DNA of 17,004 nucleotides from Cyanobacteria bacterium M_surface_7_m2_040 (GCA_016882555.1 VGPQ01000002.1:1-17004); one strand, 5' to 3'. Positions 1 to 8,018 are shown, counted from the first letter of the stretch. The notes: generated from the letters alone by a model not told the origin. Numbers and translations are program-made.

Positions 1-628
1 CCAGCGTGTTGGTCAGGCGTTGTCCGCCCTGCAGGGTGCGGTCGAGCTCATCGAGGCTGCGGGGCAGCCCTTTCTGCACCAGGGCGGTGGCGCCGTCGAT
101 CCCCTGTTGCAAGGCCAGACGGCTGCTGGCCAGTTCGTTGAGCAGCGTCGGAATGCCCGGTACGGGTCGGTAGGTCAGGTTGAGGTCTCGCGCAAGCAGC
201 CGTTGTTGCGCCTGAGGGTGTTGTGGGTCCGTGCTCAGGGCGATGTAGGACCCGCCGAGCAGGGTGTCCTGGCCCAGGGACACCTGGCTACGCGGTCCGA
301 TCAGCCCGGCGCGGCTGGCTTCAACCGACAGCTTGACCAGGATGCGACCGCTTTCGAGCAGCTGGATGCGCTGCACCCGCCCCACCGAATAGCCGGCAAC
401 CTTCACAGGCATGCCGGGGGTCAGGCCGGCGGCGCTGGTGGTGTGCAGGGTCAGCTCCAGGTTCCGTCCCCACCAGTGGCGCGGCGCACCGATGCCGCCG
501 ATGGCGATCAGCAGCAACACCGCGGCACCGCTGATCAGGGCCCAGCTCTCGAGACCTGGTCCGTTGGCGAGGCGGCGGTGCCGGCGCCAGCCCAGAAGTG
601 CGATCGGGGTCCTCGAGGGTGCCCTCAT
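1..628 (-). CDS. MCE/MlaD-family lipid-binding protein, partial (C-terminus beyond window)
   Basis: Membrane-anchored MCE-domain protein, the substrate-binding part of Mla-type ABC systems that move phospholipids between membranes. I translated 209 residues from ATG 628 to the window edge. A basic N-terminus is followed by one hydrophobic segment at about residues 29-48, then an MCE domain at about 56-133 with the hallmark run TSAAGLTPGMPVKVAGYSVG (64-83) and GQDTLLGGSYIALS (119-132). The region after that starts to look like the helical part seen in MlaD homologues. The start overlaps the stop of the upstream permease gene as ATGA (628-625), so the two are probably translated together. The stop is outside the window, so total length and the C-terminal domain are unknown. 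The family call is strong; the lipid role is from family knowledge. Confidence 0.85.
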   Translation of the reverse strand, partial: MRAPSRTPIALLGWRRHRRLANGPGLESWALISGAAVLLLIAIGGIGAPRHWWGRNLELTLHTTSAAGLTPGMPVKVAGYSVGRVQRIQLLESGRILVKLSVEASRAGLIGPRSQVSLGQDTLLGGSYIALSTDPQHPQAQQRLLARDLNLTYRPVPGIPTLLNELASSRLALQQGIDGATALVQKGLPRSLDELDRTLQGGQRLTNTL

Positions 629-1263
629 TGCCGGATCAGCAAGGGGTCAAAGGCCAGCACCAGGCCTAGATCCAGGCTCAGCAACACCGCCATGGTCAGG
701 CTGATCGCGCGTGACAGCGCGGCCATCGGTCGCAGCCCCAGGCGCTGGCAGCGGGCACCCTGTTGCAGGCTGATCCACAGGGTCAATGCAGCAAAAATCG
801 CTGTTTTGACCAGGGCCAGGGCAAAGGTGGTCGGTGCAACGCTGCCCAGCAACGTCGCCAGTTCGCCGATGTTGTTGCGTTCGGGCTGGGTCAGGGTGGC
901 GCTGACCATGGCGGCCGCCAGCAGGTAAAGCGCCAGCACCAAGCTGGCCAGCACCAGTGGCATGACCTGCACCAGCCAAAGCCTGCGCATCCAACGCGGA
1001 TGCCGGTCCGCCAGCAGGGCGCCCTGGCTCACCAGCACGCCGCCATCGCGCAGCAACAGCAGCAGGCTGATCAGCAGCGGTGACGCCAGCAGGGTGGTCT
1101 GCACGGCCAGGATCTGGGTGTCGACACTGGCGATCTGCTCGAGCGGGCTGGCTAGCAGCTCGATCAGCCCAAGGCTGATCGCCGCCCCCACCAGCACCGA
1201 CAGACCAACGCTGGTGCCATCCACCTGGTTGACGATCTGGCGCCGTTGTCGTTGCGTGATCAC
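625..1263 (-). CDS. short, divergent MlaE-like lipid ABC transporter permease
   Basis: Integral membrane protein of 212 residues with hydrophobic segments at about 18-38, 52-70, 97-121, 137-165 and 186-206. The last third resembles MlaE/YrbE permeases: [19 protein letters not shown] lines up with the LIKSVVFAITVTWISLFNG type of end sequence in E. coli MlaE, followed by the usual small/Arg-rich turn and a final helix containing Asp. The middle ([20 protein letters not shown]) resembles the EQ..AL..MGVDP.R.LV.PR region. The segment before it, normally rich in G/A with an AGR.GSA..AE motif, seems to be missing, and the protein is about 40-50 residues shorter than usual. The start is GTG at 1263. 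It overlaps the MCE gene by ATGA, which supports a joint role. An ATPase (MlaF-like) partner is not in the window. Confidence 0.6.
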   Translation of the reverse strand: MITQRQRRQIVNQVDGTSVGLSVLVGAAISLGLIELLASPLEQIASVDTQILAVQTTLLASPLLISLLLLLRDGGVLVSQGALLADRHPRWMRRLWLVQVMPLVLASLVLALYLLAAAMVSATLTQPERNNIGELATLLGSVAPTTFALALVKTAIFAALTLWISLQQGARCQRLGLRPMAALSRAISLTMAVLLSLDLGLVLAFDPLLIRQ

Positions 1264-1329
1264 CCGGCTTCAGCAGCTACCAGAGCACACCGGTCAGGAT
1301 GGCAGCAGATCTTGCTGCTGGCATCAGCG

Positions 1330-1938
1330 ATGAGTCGCTTGCGTGTGGGGGTGGCCGGACCTGTTGGGTCCGGTAAGACGGCGCTCGTTGAAGCCCTCTG
1401 CCGCCGGCTGCGCGACCGCCTGCAGCTGGCCGTGGTCACCAACGACATCTACACCCAGGAGGATGCCCAGTTTCTGACGCGTGTCGGTGCCCTGGAGCCC
1501 GAGCGCATCCGCGGTGTGGAGACGGGTGGCTGCCCCCACACGGCCATCCGCGAAGACTGTTCGATCAACCGTGCGGCGGTGGCCGAGCTCGAAGCCACGT
1601 TTCCGGATCTCGATCTGGTGCTGGTGGAGAGCGGCGGCGACAACCTGGCGGCCTCCTTCAGCCCGGAGCTGGTGGATCTGTGCATCTACGTGATCGATGT
1701 GGCAGCCGGCGACAAGATCCCGCGCAAGGGCGGCCCCGGCATCACGCGTTCCGATCTGCTGGTGATCAACAAGATCGATCTGGCGCCATTGGTGGGGGCC
1801 AGCCTGGCGGTGATGGAGGCCGATACCGAGCGCATGCGTGCGGGACGCCCCTGGTGTTTCACCAACATCCGCACGGGTGAGGGGCTCGAGCGGGTGGAGG
1901 CGTTTCTGATGCAGCAACTGCCAATTCCCCTGGGCTGA
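1330..1938 (+). CDS. ureG: urease accessory GTPase UreG
   Basis: SIMIBI-class GTPase that binds nickel and, with UreD/F/E, loads it into the urease active site in the cytoplasm. The 202-residue product has the P-loop GPVGSGKT (10-17), the nickel/zinc-binding CPH (68-70) within [23 protein letters not shown] (100-108) and the guanine-specificity motif NKID (147-150), all diagnostic of UreG. The open frame continues upstream to 1246, but ATG 1330 gives the standard family N-terminus ([17 protein letters not shown]). ureG is usually preceded by ureE and ureF; here the neighbour is a divergent lipid-transport gene only 66 bases away, so the rest of the urease genes must lie elsewhere. Downstream is urtA on the same strand. 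Confidence 0.97.
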   Translation: MSRLRVGVAGPVGSGKTALVEALCRRLRDRLQLAVVTNDIYTQEDAQFLTRVGALEPERIRGVETGGCPHTAIREDCSINRAAVAELEATFPDLDLVLVESGGDNLAASFSPELVDLCIYVIDVAAGDKIPRKGGPGITRSDLLVINKIDLAPLVGASLAVMEADTERMRAGRPWCFTNIRTGEGLERVEAFLMQQLPIPLG

Positions 1939-2024
1939 ACGGTAGCCGCCGACACAGCGCAGACGCCCCTTTGGTGGAGGCAAAAAGCCTTGGGAGGCCT
2001 TGGGCTTCACGAGTTGGCCATTCC

Positions 2025-2067
2025 GTGGCAACGGCTACATAGACGGCTTTGTTCGGCTCGATACGGT
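2025..2067 (+). promoter_or_regulatory. probable NtcA-activated promoter of urtA
   Basis: GTGGCAACGGCTAC at 2025-2038 fits the NtcA consensus GTAN8TAC with one change (GTG for GTA) and fits the core GTN10AC fully. After 23 bases comes TACGGT (2062-2067), which matches the TAN3T -10 element. A 20-24 base gap between box and -10 is the known layout of NtcA class II promoters in cyanobacteria. Transcription would start near 2074, about 40 bases before the urtA ATG. This fits nitrogen-limitation control of urea uptake. It is inferred from the sequence only. Confidence 0.6.
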
Positions 2068-2113
2068 CCGGACACCGCTGAATGGCGGAAGCCCTTTTCA
2101 TGCTGAACCACCC

Positions 2114-3406
2114 ATGACGTCTCCCCTGAAGCGGAAGTCGCTGATGCCGCTGCTGAGCGGCGCCACCCTGCTTGCCACATCGATCTCGCTCGTGGCCTGC
2201 GGCGGCGGCGACCAGGCCGGCGGCAAGTTTGACGGTGAGGTGAAGGTCGGGATCCTTCACTCCCGCTCCGGCACCATGGCCATCTCCGAGAACACGGTGG
2301 CCGAAGCCGAGCTGATGGCCATCGATGAGATCAACGCCAAGGGCGGGATCACGATCGACGGCAAGAAGCTGAAGATCGTTCCGGTCGAGGAAGATGGCGC
2401 CTCCGATTGGCCCACCTTTGCTGAGAAGGCCAAGAAACTGATCGACCAGGATCAGGTGTCGGTGGTCTTCGGGGGTTGGACCTCGGCCAGCCGCAAGGCG
2501 ATGCTGCCGGTGTTCGAAGCCAAGGATCACTTCCTCTTCTATCCGATTCAGTACGAGGGTCAGGAATGCTCCAAGAACATCTTCTACAGCGGTGCCGCTC
2601 CCAACCAGCAGGCTGAACCCGCCGTCGACTGGCTGCTGAAGAACAAGGGCAAGGACTTCTTCCTGGTGGGCTCGGATTACGTCTATCCGCGCACCGCCAA
2701 CACGATCATGAAGGAGCAGCTCAAGGCGAGCGGCGGCAAGGTCGTGGGTGAGGACTACCTGCCCCTGGGCAATACCGAGGTGGCACCGATCATCGCCAAG
2801 ATCAAGCAGGCCTTGCCCAAGGGCGGTGTGATCGTCAACACCCTCAACGGTGACAGCAACGTGGCCTTCTTCAAACAGATGAAGGCTGCCGGCATCACCC
2901 CGGCCAACGGCTACTCGATCATGAGCTTCTCGATCGCCGAAGAGGAGATCGCCGCCATCGGTCCGGAGTACCTCGAGGGTACCTATGCCGCCTGGAACTT
3001 CTTCCAGAGCCTCGACACCCCCGCCTCCAAGGAGTTCACCAAAAACTTCAAGGCCAAGTACGGCGACAAGCGCGTCACCAATGACCCCGCTGAAGCTGCC
3101 TACATGATGGTGTACCTGTGGGCTGCTGCGGCCGAGAAGGCCAACAGCGTCGACGACAACAAGGTGCGCGAAGCCCTGATCGGAGTCAGCTTTGACGCCC
3201 CTGAGGGCAAGGTCACGGTGATGCCCAACCACCACGTCGAGAAGCGCGTGCTGATCGGTGAGGTGCAGAAGGACGGCATGTTCAAGATCCTGCAGGACAA
3301 GGGCTTCGTGAAGCCCGTGGCCTGGAATCAGTTCGTGCCCGAGACCAAGGGTTACACCTGCGACTGGACGCAGAAGCGTCCCGATGCCGGCAAGTTCAAG
3401 ATGTGA
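2114..3406 (+). CDS. urtA: urea ABC transporter, substrate-binding lipoprotein UrtA
   Basis: Periplasmic binding component of the high-affinity urea transporter UrtABCDE. The 430-residue protein starts with a lipoprotein signal (MTSPLKRKSLMPLL...) ending in lipobox LVAC with Cys29 as the predicted lipidated residue. The mature part begins VKVGILHSRSGTMAISENTV, typical of the amide/urea branch of type I periplasmic binding proteins (Peripla_BP_5/6), and ends with the conserved CDW region (YTCDWTQKRPDAGKFKM). The frame is open from 2000, but ATG 2114 puts the signal peptide at the N-terminus and lies downstream of the predicted NtcA promoter. There is no clear Shine-Dalgarno sequence. A hairpin follows the gene and may favour higher expression of urtA than of urtB-E. 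Confidence 0.97.
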   Translation: MTSPLKRKSLMPLLSGATLLATSISLVACGGGDQAGGKFDGEVKVGILHSRSGTMAISENTVAEAELMAIDEINAKGGITIDGKKLKIVPVEEDGASDWPTFAEKAKKLIDQDQVSVVFGGWTSASRKAMLPVFEAKDHFLFYPIQYEGQECSKNIFYSGAAPNQQAEPAVDWLLKNKGKDFFLVGSDYVYPRTANTIMKEQLKASGGKVVGEDYLPLGNTEVAPIIAKIKQALPKGGVIVNTLNGDSNVAFFKQMKAAGITPANGYSIMSFSIAEEEIAAIGPEYLEGTYAAWNFFQSLDTPASKEFTKNFKAKYGDKRVTNDPAEAAYMMVYLWAAAAEKANSVDDNKVREALIGVSFDAPEGKVTVMPNHHVEKRVLIGEVQKDGMFKILQDKGFVKPVAWNQFVPETKGYTCDWTQKRPDAGKFKM

Positions 3407-3434
3407 TCCCCACGGCTTGATCACGGCCGGTGCA

Positions 3435-3508
3435 GGGGGGTTTCCTTTGGAGCTTCCCCCTCCGGCAACGGTTGCTTGGGGGCTGAGTAGCCCCCTTCTT
3501 TCTTTCTT
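3435..3508 (+). terminator. urtA-urtB intercistronic hairpin, terminator or attenuator
   Basis: GGGGGCT (3478-3484), loop GAGT, AGCCCCC (3489-3495) is a 7-bp GC-rich stem followed directly by the pyrimidine tail TTCTTTCTTTCTT, so it looks like an intrinsic terminator. Upstream, GGGGGG (3435-3440) can pair with CCCCC (3456-3460), and that CCCCC could instead pair with the GGGGG of the terminator stem. The C-interrupted T-tail suggests incomplete termination. Likely outcome: most transcripts stop after urtA and some read through into urtB-E. Confidence 0.7.
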
Positions 3509-3518
3509 GCCGGTTGCG

Positions 3519-4676
3519 ATGGATCTGCTCTACGACACGCTGTTTAACGGGCTGGCCATCGGCTCGGTTCTGGTGCTGGCCGCCCTTGGTTTGGCTGTGG
3601 TCTTCGGGCTGATGGGCGTGATCAACATGGCCCATGGCGAGCTGATGATGCTCGGGGCCTACACCACCTTTGTGGTGCAGAACCTGTTCAAGGATGGGCC
3701 CCTGGAGGCTTTGTTCCCCATCTACATCCTGATCGCCATTCCTGTGGCCTTCGTGGTCAGTGGTGTGGTGGGTCTGCTGCTCGAGAAAACCGTGATCCGC
3801 CGGCTCTATGGCCGGCCCCTGGAAACCCTGTTGGCCACCTGGGGGGTCAGCCTGATCCTGCAGCAGTTTGTGCGTTCGGTCAGCAGCGCTTTCGCCATCG
3901 GCCTGGTGTTGGCGGTGCTGCTGGGTCTGCTGATTCCTCGGTTCACCCCGGCGCGGCTGTGGCAGCAGCGCTGGACGCCCCTGCTGGGCGTGGGCAGCTG
4001 GATCGGCTCCGGCGCCATCGGCATTGCCGTCGCCTCGGCTCTGGGCGGTGTGCGGGTGCTGGATCAGCCCTGGTTCAGTGCCCGCAACATCGATGTGACG
4101 GCACCGCAGTGGTTGCGCGGCTCGGTCGAGCTGGGCGCCGTGACCATGCCCACGGCGCGCCTGTTCATCATTGCGCTCACGGCCATCGCCCTGGCGGCGG
4201 TGATCTGGTTTCTGCAGAAGAGCGTCTGGGGCCTACGGATTCGCGCCGTGACCCAGAACCGTTCGATGAGCGATTGCCTTGGCATCCCCACCCAACGGGT
4301 TGATGCCCTCACCTTCCTGGTGGGCTCCGGCCTTGCGGGTGTGGCCGGTGTGGCCGTCACCCTGCTGGGTTCGGTGGGCCCCAACCTCGGCGGCAATTAC
4401 ATCGTCGATTGCTTCATGGTGGTGGTGCTGGGCGGTGTCGGCAAGCTGGTCGGCACCGTGGTGGCGGCCCTGGGGATCGGCGTGCTCAGTTACATCGTCG
4501 GCTCTGGCTCCCTGCTGCTGGTGTGGCCGGCGATGCCGGCGGCCCTCAACGAGCTGGTCACCTTCTTTGCCACCACGTCGATGGCCAAGGTGCTGGTGTT
4601 TGCCGTGATCGTTGTCTTTCTGCAGTTCAGACCTGCCGGTCTGTTCCCGCAGAAAGGCCGCCTGGTGGAGGCCTGA
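3519..4676 (+). CDS. urtB: urea ABC transporter permease UrtB
   Basis: First membrane permease of the urea transporter, of the LivH (branched-chain amino acid permease) family, in the cytoplasmic membrane. The 385-residue protein begins MDLLYDTLFNGLAIGSVLVL, followed by the family signature AALGLAVVFGLMGVINMAHGELMMLGAY, and carries about eight to ten hydrophobic segments. The EAA-like loop is seen in QNRSMSDCLGIPTQRVDALTF. An insertion between the early and later helices (about residues 145-205) is usual in UrtB compared with LivH. ATG 3519 was chosen over the open upstream frame because the latter runs through the terminator hairpin. It ends 3 bases before urtC. Confidence 0.96.
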   Translation: MDLLYDTLFNGLAIGSVLVLAALGLAVVFGLMGVINMAHGELMMLGAYTTFVVQNLFKDGPLEALFPIYILIAIPVAFVVSGVVGLLLEKTVIRRLYGRPLETLLATWGVSLILQQFVRSVSSAFAIGLVLAVLLGLLIPRFTPARLWQQRWTPLLGVGSWIGSGAIGIAVASALGGVRVLDQPWFSARNIDVTAPQWLRGSVELGAVTMPTARLFIIALTAIALAAVIWFLQKSVWGLRIRAVTQNRSMSDCLGIPTQRVDALTFLVGSGLAGVAGVAVTLLGSVGPNLGGNYIVDCFMVVVLGGVGKLVGTVVAALGIGVLSYIVGSGSLLLVWPAMPAALNELVTFFATTSMAKVLVFAVIVVFLQFRPAGLFPQKGRLVEA

Positions 4677-4679
4677 GTC

Positions 4680-5825
4680 ATGGGCCAATGGCTTTCGAAG
4701 CGAACCCTGCGGCGTGCCTTGCCCTGGGTGGCGATCGTGATCGCGGCCCTGGTGCTGCCGGTGGTGCTGCCCCCGTTTCGGCTCAACCTGCTGGGACGTT
4801 TTCTGTCGCTGGGCATCGTCGCCCTGGGGATCGATCTGATCTGGGGGTTCACCGGGCTGTTGAGCCTGGGTCAGGGCATCTTCTTTGCCCTCGGCGGCTA
4901 TGCCCTCGGCATGCATCTGCAGCTGAACGCGCTGGCACCTGGCGAGCTGCCTGAGTTCTTCAGTCTTTATGGCGTCAAGGCGCTACCGGCGTTCTGGCAG
5001 CCCTTCACCTCGCCTGTGTTCACGCTGCTGTGCATCTGGGTGCTGCCGGCGCTGGTGGCCGGGGTGCTCGGCTACCTGGTGTTCCGCAACCGCATCAAGG
5101 GGGTCTACTTCTCGATCCTTACCCAGGCGGCGCTGCTGGTCTTCTTCAACTTCTTCAACGGACAGCAGAAGCTGATCAACGGCACCAATGGCCTCAAGAC
5201 CGACACGGCTCGGCTGTTCGGCATGCTTGTGGGTAGCGATGGTGCCCAGCGCGGCCTCTTCTGGCTCACGGTGCTGCTGGTGATCGGCAGCTGGTTTCTC
5301 TGCCGTTGGCTCACCCGGGGTCGCTTTGGTGATGCCCTGATCGCTATCCGCGATGACGAACCCCGCCTGCGCTTCACCGGGTACAACCCCACTGCTTACA
5401 AGACCCTGGTGTTTGCCGTGGCCGGCGCCTTGGCGGGTGTGAGCGGAGCGCTGTACACGGTGCAGTCGGGCATCGTCTCGCCCCAGTACATGGCGGTGCC
5501 GTTCTCGATCGAGATGGTGATCTGGGTGGCAGTGGGTGGGCGCGGCACCCTGATCGGTGCGGTGCTTGGCGCCGTGGTGATCAATTTCGCCAAGAGCCTG
5601 GTCAGTGAGGCCCTGCCCGAAACCTGGCTGTTCATTCAGGGGGCCCTGTTCCTGCTGGTGGTCACGGCCCTGCCCGATGGCCTGGTGGGTTGGTGGCGGG
5701 CCGGTGGTCCGGCGCGCGTGCTGGCGATGTTGGGCTGGCCCCCCCGGGCGGCCACCTATCCCGAGCTGGATCTGGACCCTGCGGTGGCGGCCGAGCGCCG
5801 TCAGCTTGAAGGAGGTGAGGCGTGA
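4680..5825 (+). CDS. urtC: urea ABC transporter permease UrtC
   Basis: Second membrane permease of the urea transporter (LivM family), forming the translocation pore with UrtB. The 381-residue product has the family signature LGIDLIWGFTGLLSLGQGIFFALGGYALGM in its N-terminal third, NGTNGLK in the middle, and the cytoplasmic EAA-type loop AIRDDEPRLRFTGYNPTAYK. The C-terminal tail after the last helix (about residue 330 on) is polar and Arg-rich. The start is ATG 4680, 3 bases after the urtB stop. The end (TGA 5823-5825) shares one base with the ATG of urtD, which indicates translational coupling. Confidence 0.96.
   Translation: MGQWLSKRTLRRALPWVAIVIAALVLPVVLPPFRLNLLGRFLSLGIVALGIDLIWGFTGLLSLGQGIFFALGGYALGMHLQLNALAPGELPEFFSLYGVKALPAFWQPFTSPVFTLLCIWVLPALVAGVLGYLVFRNRIKGVYFSILTQAALLVFFNFFNGQQKLINGTNGLKTDTARLFGMLVGSDGAQRGLFWLTVLLVIGSWFLCRWLTRGRFGDALIAIRDDEPRLRFTGYNPTAYKTLVFAVAGALAGVSGALYTVQSGIVSPQYMAVPFSIEMVIWVAVGGRGTLIGAVLGAVVINFAKSLVSEALPETWLFIQGALFLLVVTALPDGLVGWWRAGGPARVLAMLGWPPRAATYPELDLDPAVAAERRQLEGGEA
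5809..5816 (+). promoter_or_regulatory. strong ribosome binding site of urtD
   Basis: AAGGAGGT lies inside the end of urtC, 8 bases before ATG 5825. It is the clearest Shine-Dalgarno sequence in the urt operon and decides the urtD start in favour of ATG over GTG 5822. Confidence 0.8.
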
Positions 5826-6592
5826 TGGCCACGACCCCAGCCCCCTTGCTCGAACTGCGCAGCATCAGTGTCAGTTTCGATGGCTTCTGGGCCCTCAACG
5901 ATCTGAATCTGTCGCTTGCCCCCGGTGAGCTGCGTGCCGTGATCGGCCCTAACGGCGCGGGCAAGACCACTTTTCTCGATGTGATCACCGGCAAGGTGCG
6001 CCCCACCAAGGGGGAGGTGCTGTTTCGTGGCCGCTCATTGCTGGGCATCGCCGAGCACCGCATCGCCCGCCTGGGGATCGGGCGCAAGTTCCAGACCCCG
6101 CGGGTGTATCAGAACCTCACGCCGCGCCGCAATCTCGAGCTGGCGGTGAGCCGTCGCAACGGGCCCCTGGCGCTGTTGTTCGGTCGCCTCGATTCCACGG
6201 CGCGCGACCGGGTGCAGCACCTGCTCGAGGTGGTGGGCCTCGAACTCCTCAGCAATCAGCGGGCCGGCGGCCTCTCCCACGGGCAGAAGCAGTGGCTCGA
6301 GATTGCCATGCTCGTGGCCCAGGATCCCCAGCTGCTGCTGGTGGATGAGCCCGTGGCCGGTCTCACCGATGAGGAGACCGAACGCACGGCCGATCTGCTG
6401 CGGCAGCTGTCGGGCGAGCACACCGTGCTGGTGATCGAGCACGACATGGAGTTCATCCGCGATCTCCAGGCACCAGTCACGGTGTTGCACGAGGGCCAGG
6501 TCCTCTGCGAGGGGTCCATGGATGCGGTGCAGCGCGATCCACGGGTGATCGAGGTCTACCTGGGCACCGAAACCGAAGGAGAATTCAACTGA
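5825..6592 (+). CDS. urtD: urea ABC transporter ATP-binding protein UrtD
   Basis: One of the two cytoplasmic ATPases that power urea uptake (LivG type). The 255-residue protein has Walker A GPNGAGKT (41-48), a Q-loop at FQTPRVYQNL, signature LSHGQ (150-154; the second G of the usual LSGGQ is H), Walker B LLLVDE (170-175) and the switch His206. Its C-terminus (VIEVYLGTE) is the LivG-type end. Two starts are possible, GTG 5822 and ATG 5825. A near-perfect Shine-Dalgarno AAGGAGGT at 5809-5816 lies 8 bases before ATG 5825, so I prefer ATG; it overlaps the urtC stop as TGATG. Confidence 0.96.
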   Translation: MATTPAPLLELRSISVSFDGFWALNDLNLSLAPGELRAVIGPNGAGKTTFLDVITGKVRPTKGEVLFRGRSLLGIAEHRIARLGIGRKFQTPRVYQNLTPRRNLELAVSRRNGPLALLFGRLDSTARDRVQHLLEVVGLELLSNQRAGGLSHGQKQWLEIAMLVAQDPQLLLVDEPVAGLTDEETERTADLLRQLSGEHTVLVIEHDMEFIRDLQAPVTVLHEGQVLCEGSMDAVQRDPRVIEVYLGTETEGEFN

Positions 6593-7305
6593 TGGCTGCC
6601 GAAGTTCTGCAGGTTCGTGGTCTGAACGTCTACTACGGCGAGAGCCATATTCTGCGCAACGTCGACCTGACGGTGAACGCCGGTCAGATGGTCTGTCTGA
6701 TCGGTCGCAACGGGGTCGGCAAGACCACCCTGCTCAAGACCGTGATCGGACTGCTGCGCCAGCGCAGCGGCCAGGTGCAGCTGGTCGAGCAGGAGGTCTC
6801 GGCACTGCCTCCCCATGGCCGGGCCCGACGGGGCATCGGCTACGTGCCCCAGGGCCGCGAGATCATTCCCCAGCTGACGGTGCGAGAGAACCTGATGCTG
6901 GGCCTGGAAGCCCTCCCGGGTGGTCTTGCCCGCAACCGCCACATCGATCCGCTGGTGTTCGAGCTGTTTCCAATTCTGGAGACGTTTCTGAACCGCCGCG
7001 GCGGCGACCTCTCGGGCGGGCAGCAGCAGCAGCTGGCGATCGCCCGCGCCCTGCTGGGCAAGCCGCGGTTGCTGCTGCTTGATGAGCCCACCGAAGGCAT
7101 CCAGCCCTCGGTGGTGCTCGACATCGAACGGGCGGTGCGCCGCATCATCGACACCACCGGCATCAGCGTGCTGCTGGTGGAGCAGCACCTGCACTTCGTG
7201 CGCCAGGCCGACTGGTACTACGCCATGCAGAAGGGCGGCGTGGTGGCCAGCGGCCCCACGGCCGAGCTCAGCAAGCAGGTGGTGGATCGCTTCCTCAGCG
7301 TCTGA
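6592..7305 (+). CDS. urtE: urea ABC transporter ATP-binding protein UrtE
   Basis: Second ATPase of the urea transporter (LivF type), paired with UrtD on the membrane complex. The 237-residue protein contains Walker A GRNGVGKT (38-45), Q-loop and LivF-like GIGYVPQGREIIPQLTVREN, signature LSGGQ (140-144), Walker B LLLLDE (160-165) and switch His199. It starts at ATG 6592, sharing one base with the urtD stop (TGATG), with GAAGGAG about 11 bases upstream. It is the last gene of the urt operon; an 8-bp inverted repeat surrounds its stop codon. Confidence 0.96.
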   Translation: MAAEVLQVRGLNVYYGESHILRNVDLTVNAGQMVCLIGRNGVGKTTLLKTVIGLLRQRSGQVQLVEQEVSALPPHGRARRGIGYVPQGREIIPQLTVRENLMLGLEALPGGLARNRHIDPLVFELFPILETFLNRRGGDLSGGQQQQLAIARALLGKPRLLLLDEPTEGIQPSVVLDIERAVRRIIDTTGISVLLVEQHLHFVRQADWYYAMQKGGVVASGPTAELSKQVVDRFLSV

Positions 7306-7331
7306 ACCACCCGAGTGCGCCTTTTCAGACG
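7299..7331 (+). terminator. inverted repeat at the end of the urt operon
   Basis: CGTCTGAA (7299-7306), which includes the urtE stop codon, pairs perfectly with TTCAGACG (7324-7331) across a 17-base loop. No T-run follows, so it is more likely an mRNA-end stabilising or Rho-associated hairpin than a classic intrinsic terminator. Confidence 0.4.
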
Positions 7332-7515
7332 GAAGGATTGGATGTTGAGCCGATGGCCAGCCCTGCGCGGCTGCGTCATGGACCGGTGGCATGACTGACG
7401 CATTGCTTTGGCATCGCCGCCGCTTCCATGGCGTCAACGTCTGTGCCTTCTCGCTTGAATCGGCTGCTCGCTGTGTGGAACCTTGCTAAAGATTGGACCG
7501 TTTCGCGTCGATTCT

Positions 7516-7995
7516 GTGCGTACGTTTGCTTCGCTTCTTCTGGCCGGTGGGCTGCTGGGAGGCCTCACTGCTGCCACGGTCACCCCGGCAGCGGCCCAGA
7601 GCCGTTGTGAGTTTCTGCAGCCGGTGGGAGGCACTGGTGTCACCCCGATCATCACCAAGACGATCAGCGTCGGCAACATCTTCGGCCGTCCCAACTGGAA
7701 CACCGACTTCTACGTCACCAAGCCCTACAACAGCTACAAGTTCTTCTTCACCGCTGACTCCTCGGTCAGCGCCACCTACCCGGTCGTCGGTTTCCTCAAG
7801 TTCAGCGACGGCACGAACATGCAGGTGATCAACAATCCCTCCTTCACCCCGCCCATGGGCACGGGCCAGATGTGGGGACCGTTCCCGGCCTATCCCGATA
7901 AGCAGGTGGTGCAGCTGAACTTCAAGATCGGTGCCAGCGCCGATCAGGCGGCCACCGGCTTCACCTACCGCATCTCCACCCAGGGTTGCTTCTGA
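7516..7995 (+). CDS. small exported protein of unknown function
   Basis: Not recognised. Using GTG 7516, the product has 159 residues with a clear Sec signal peptide (MRTFASLLLAGGLLGG..., predicted cleavage after PAAA near residue 27). The mature part of about 130 residues is rich in aromatic residues, Thr, Ser and Asn (for example GRPNWNTDFYVTKPYNSYKF) and looks like a compact beta-rich periplasmic or secreted domain. It has just two Cys, 31 and 158, at its two ends, which could form a disulfide closing the domain. TTG 7483 is an alternative start that would add 11 residues ahead of the signal peptide; TTGCTAAAGAT there resembles an extended -10 element instead. The gene stands alone and converges with pabC. 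Confidence 0.75.
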   Translation: MRTFASLLLAGGLLGGLTAATVTPAAAQSRCEFLQPVGGTGVTPIITKTISVGNIFGRPNWNTDFYVTKPYNSYKFFFTADSSVSATYPVVGFLKFSDGTNMQVINNPSFTPPMGTGQMWGPFPAYPDKQVVQLNFKIGASADQAATGFTYRISTQGCF

Positions 7996-8001
7996 GCCCC
8001 G

Positions 8002-8015
8002 CGGGCTTCAGCCCG
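8002..8015. terminator. short hairpin between convergent genes
   Basis: CGGGC (8002-8006), loop TTCA, GCCCG (8011-8015) sits between the stop of the exported protein gene and the stop of pabC. It is symmetric and could act in both directions, but lacks a T-tail on either strand. Confidence 0.3.
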
Positions 8016-8018
8016 GCT

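Noticed and set aside
20..928. 302-residue open frame on the plus strand at the left edge
   Set aside because: The minus strand codes for a clear MCE-domain protein and a membrane permease across the same bases; the plus frame is Gln/Gly-rich without any domain.
1942..1955. GTA-N8-CAC just after ureG as an NtcA site
   Set aside because: The second half-site deviates (CAC for TAC) and I found no well-spaced -10 element for it, unlike the box at 2025-2038.
1990..2009. Repeated CCTTGGG and a GCCT/AGGC hairpin between ureG and urtA as a terminator
   Set aside because: The stem is only 4 bp, there is no T-run after it, and the bases are better explained as a chance short repeat.
1859..3424. 521-residue open frame on the minus strand opposite urtA
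   Set aside because: It is antisense to a clear urtA gene and its residues show a His/Gly/Leu-rich composition typical of a reverse-frame shadow in GC-rich DNA.
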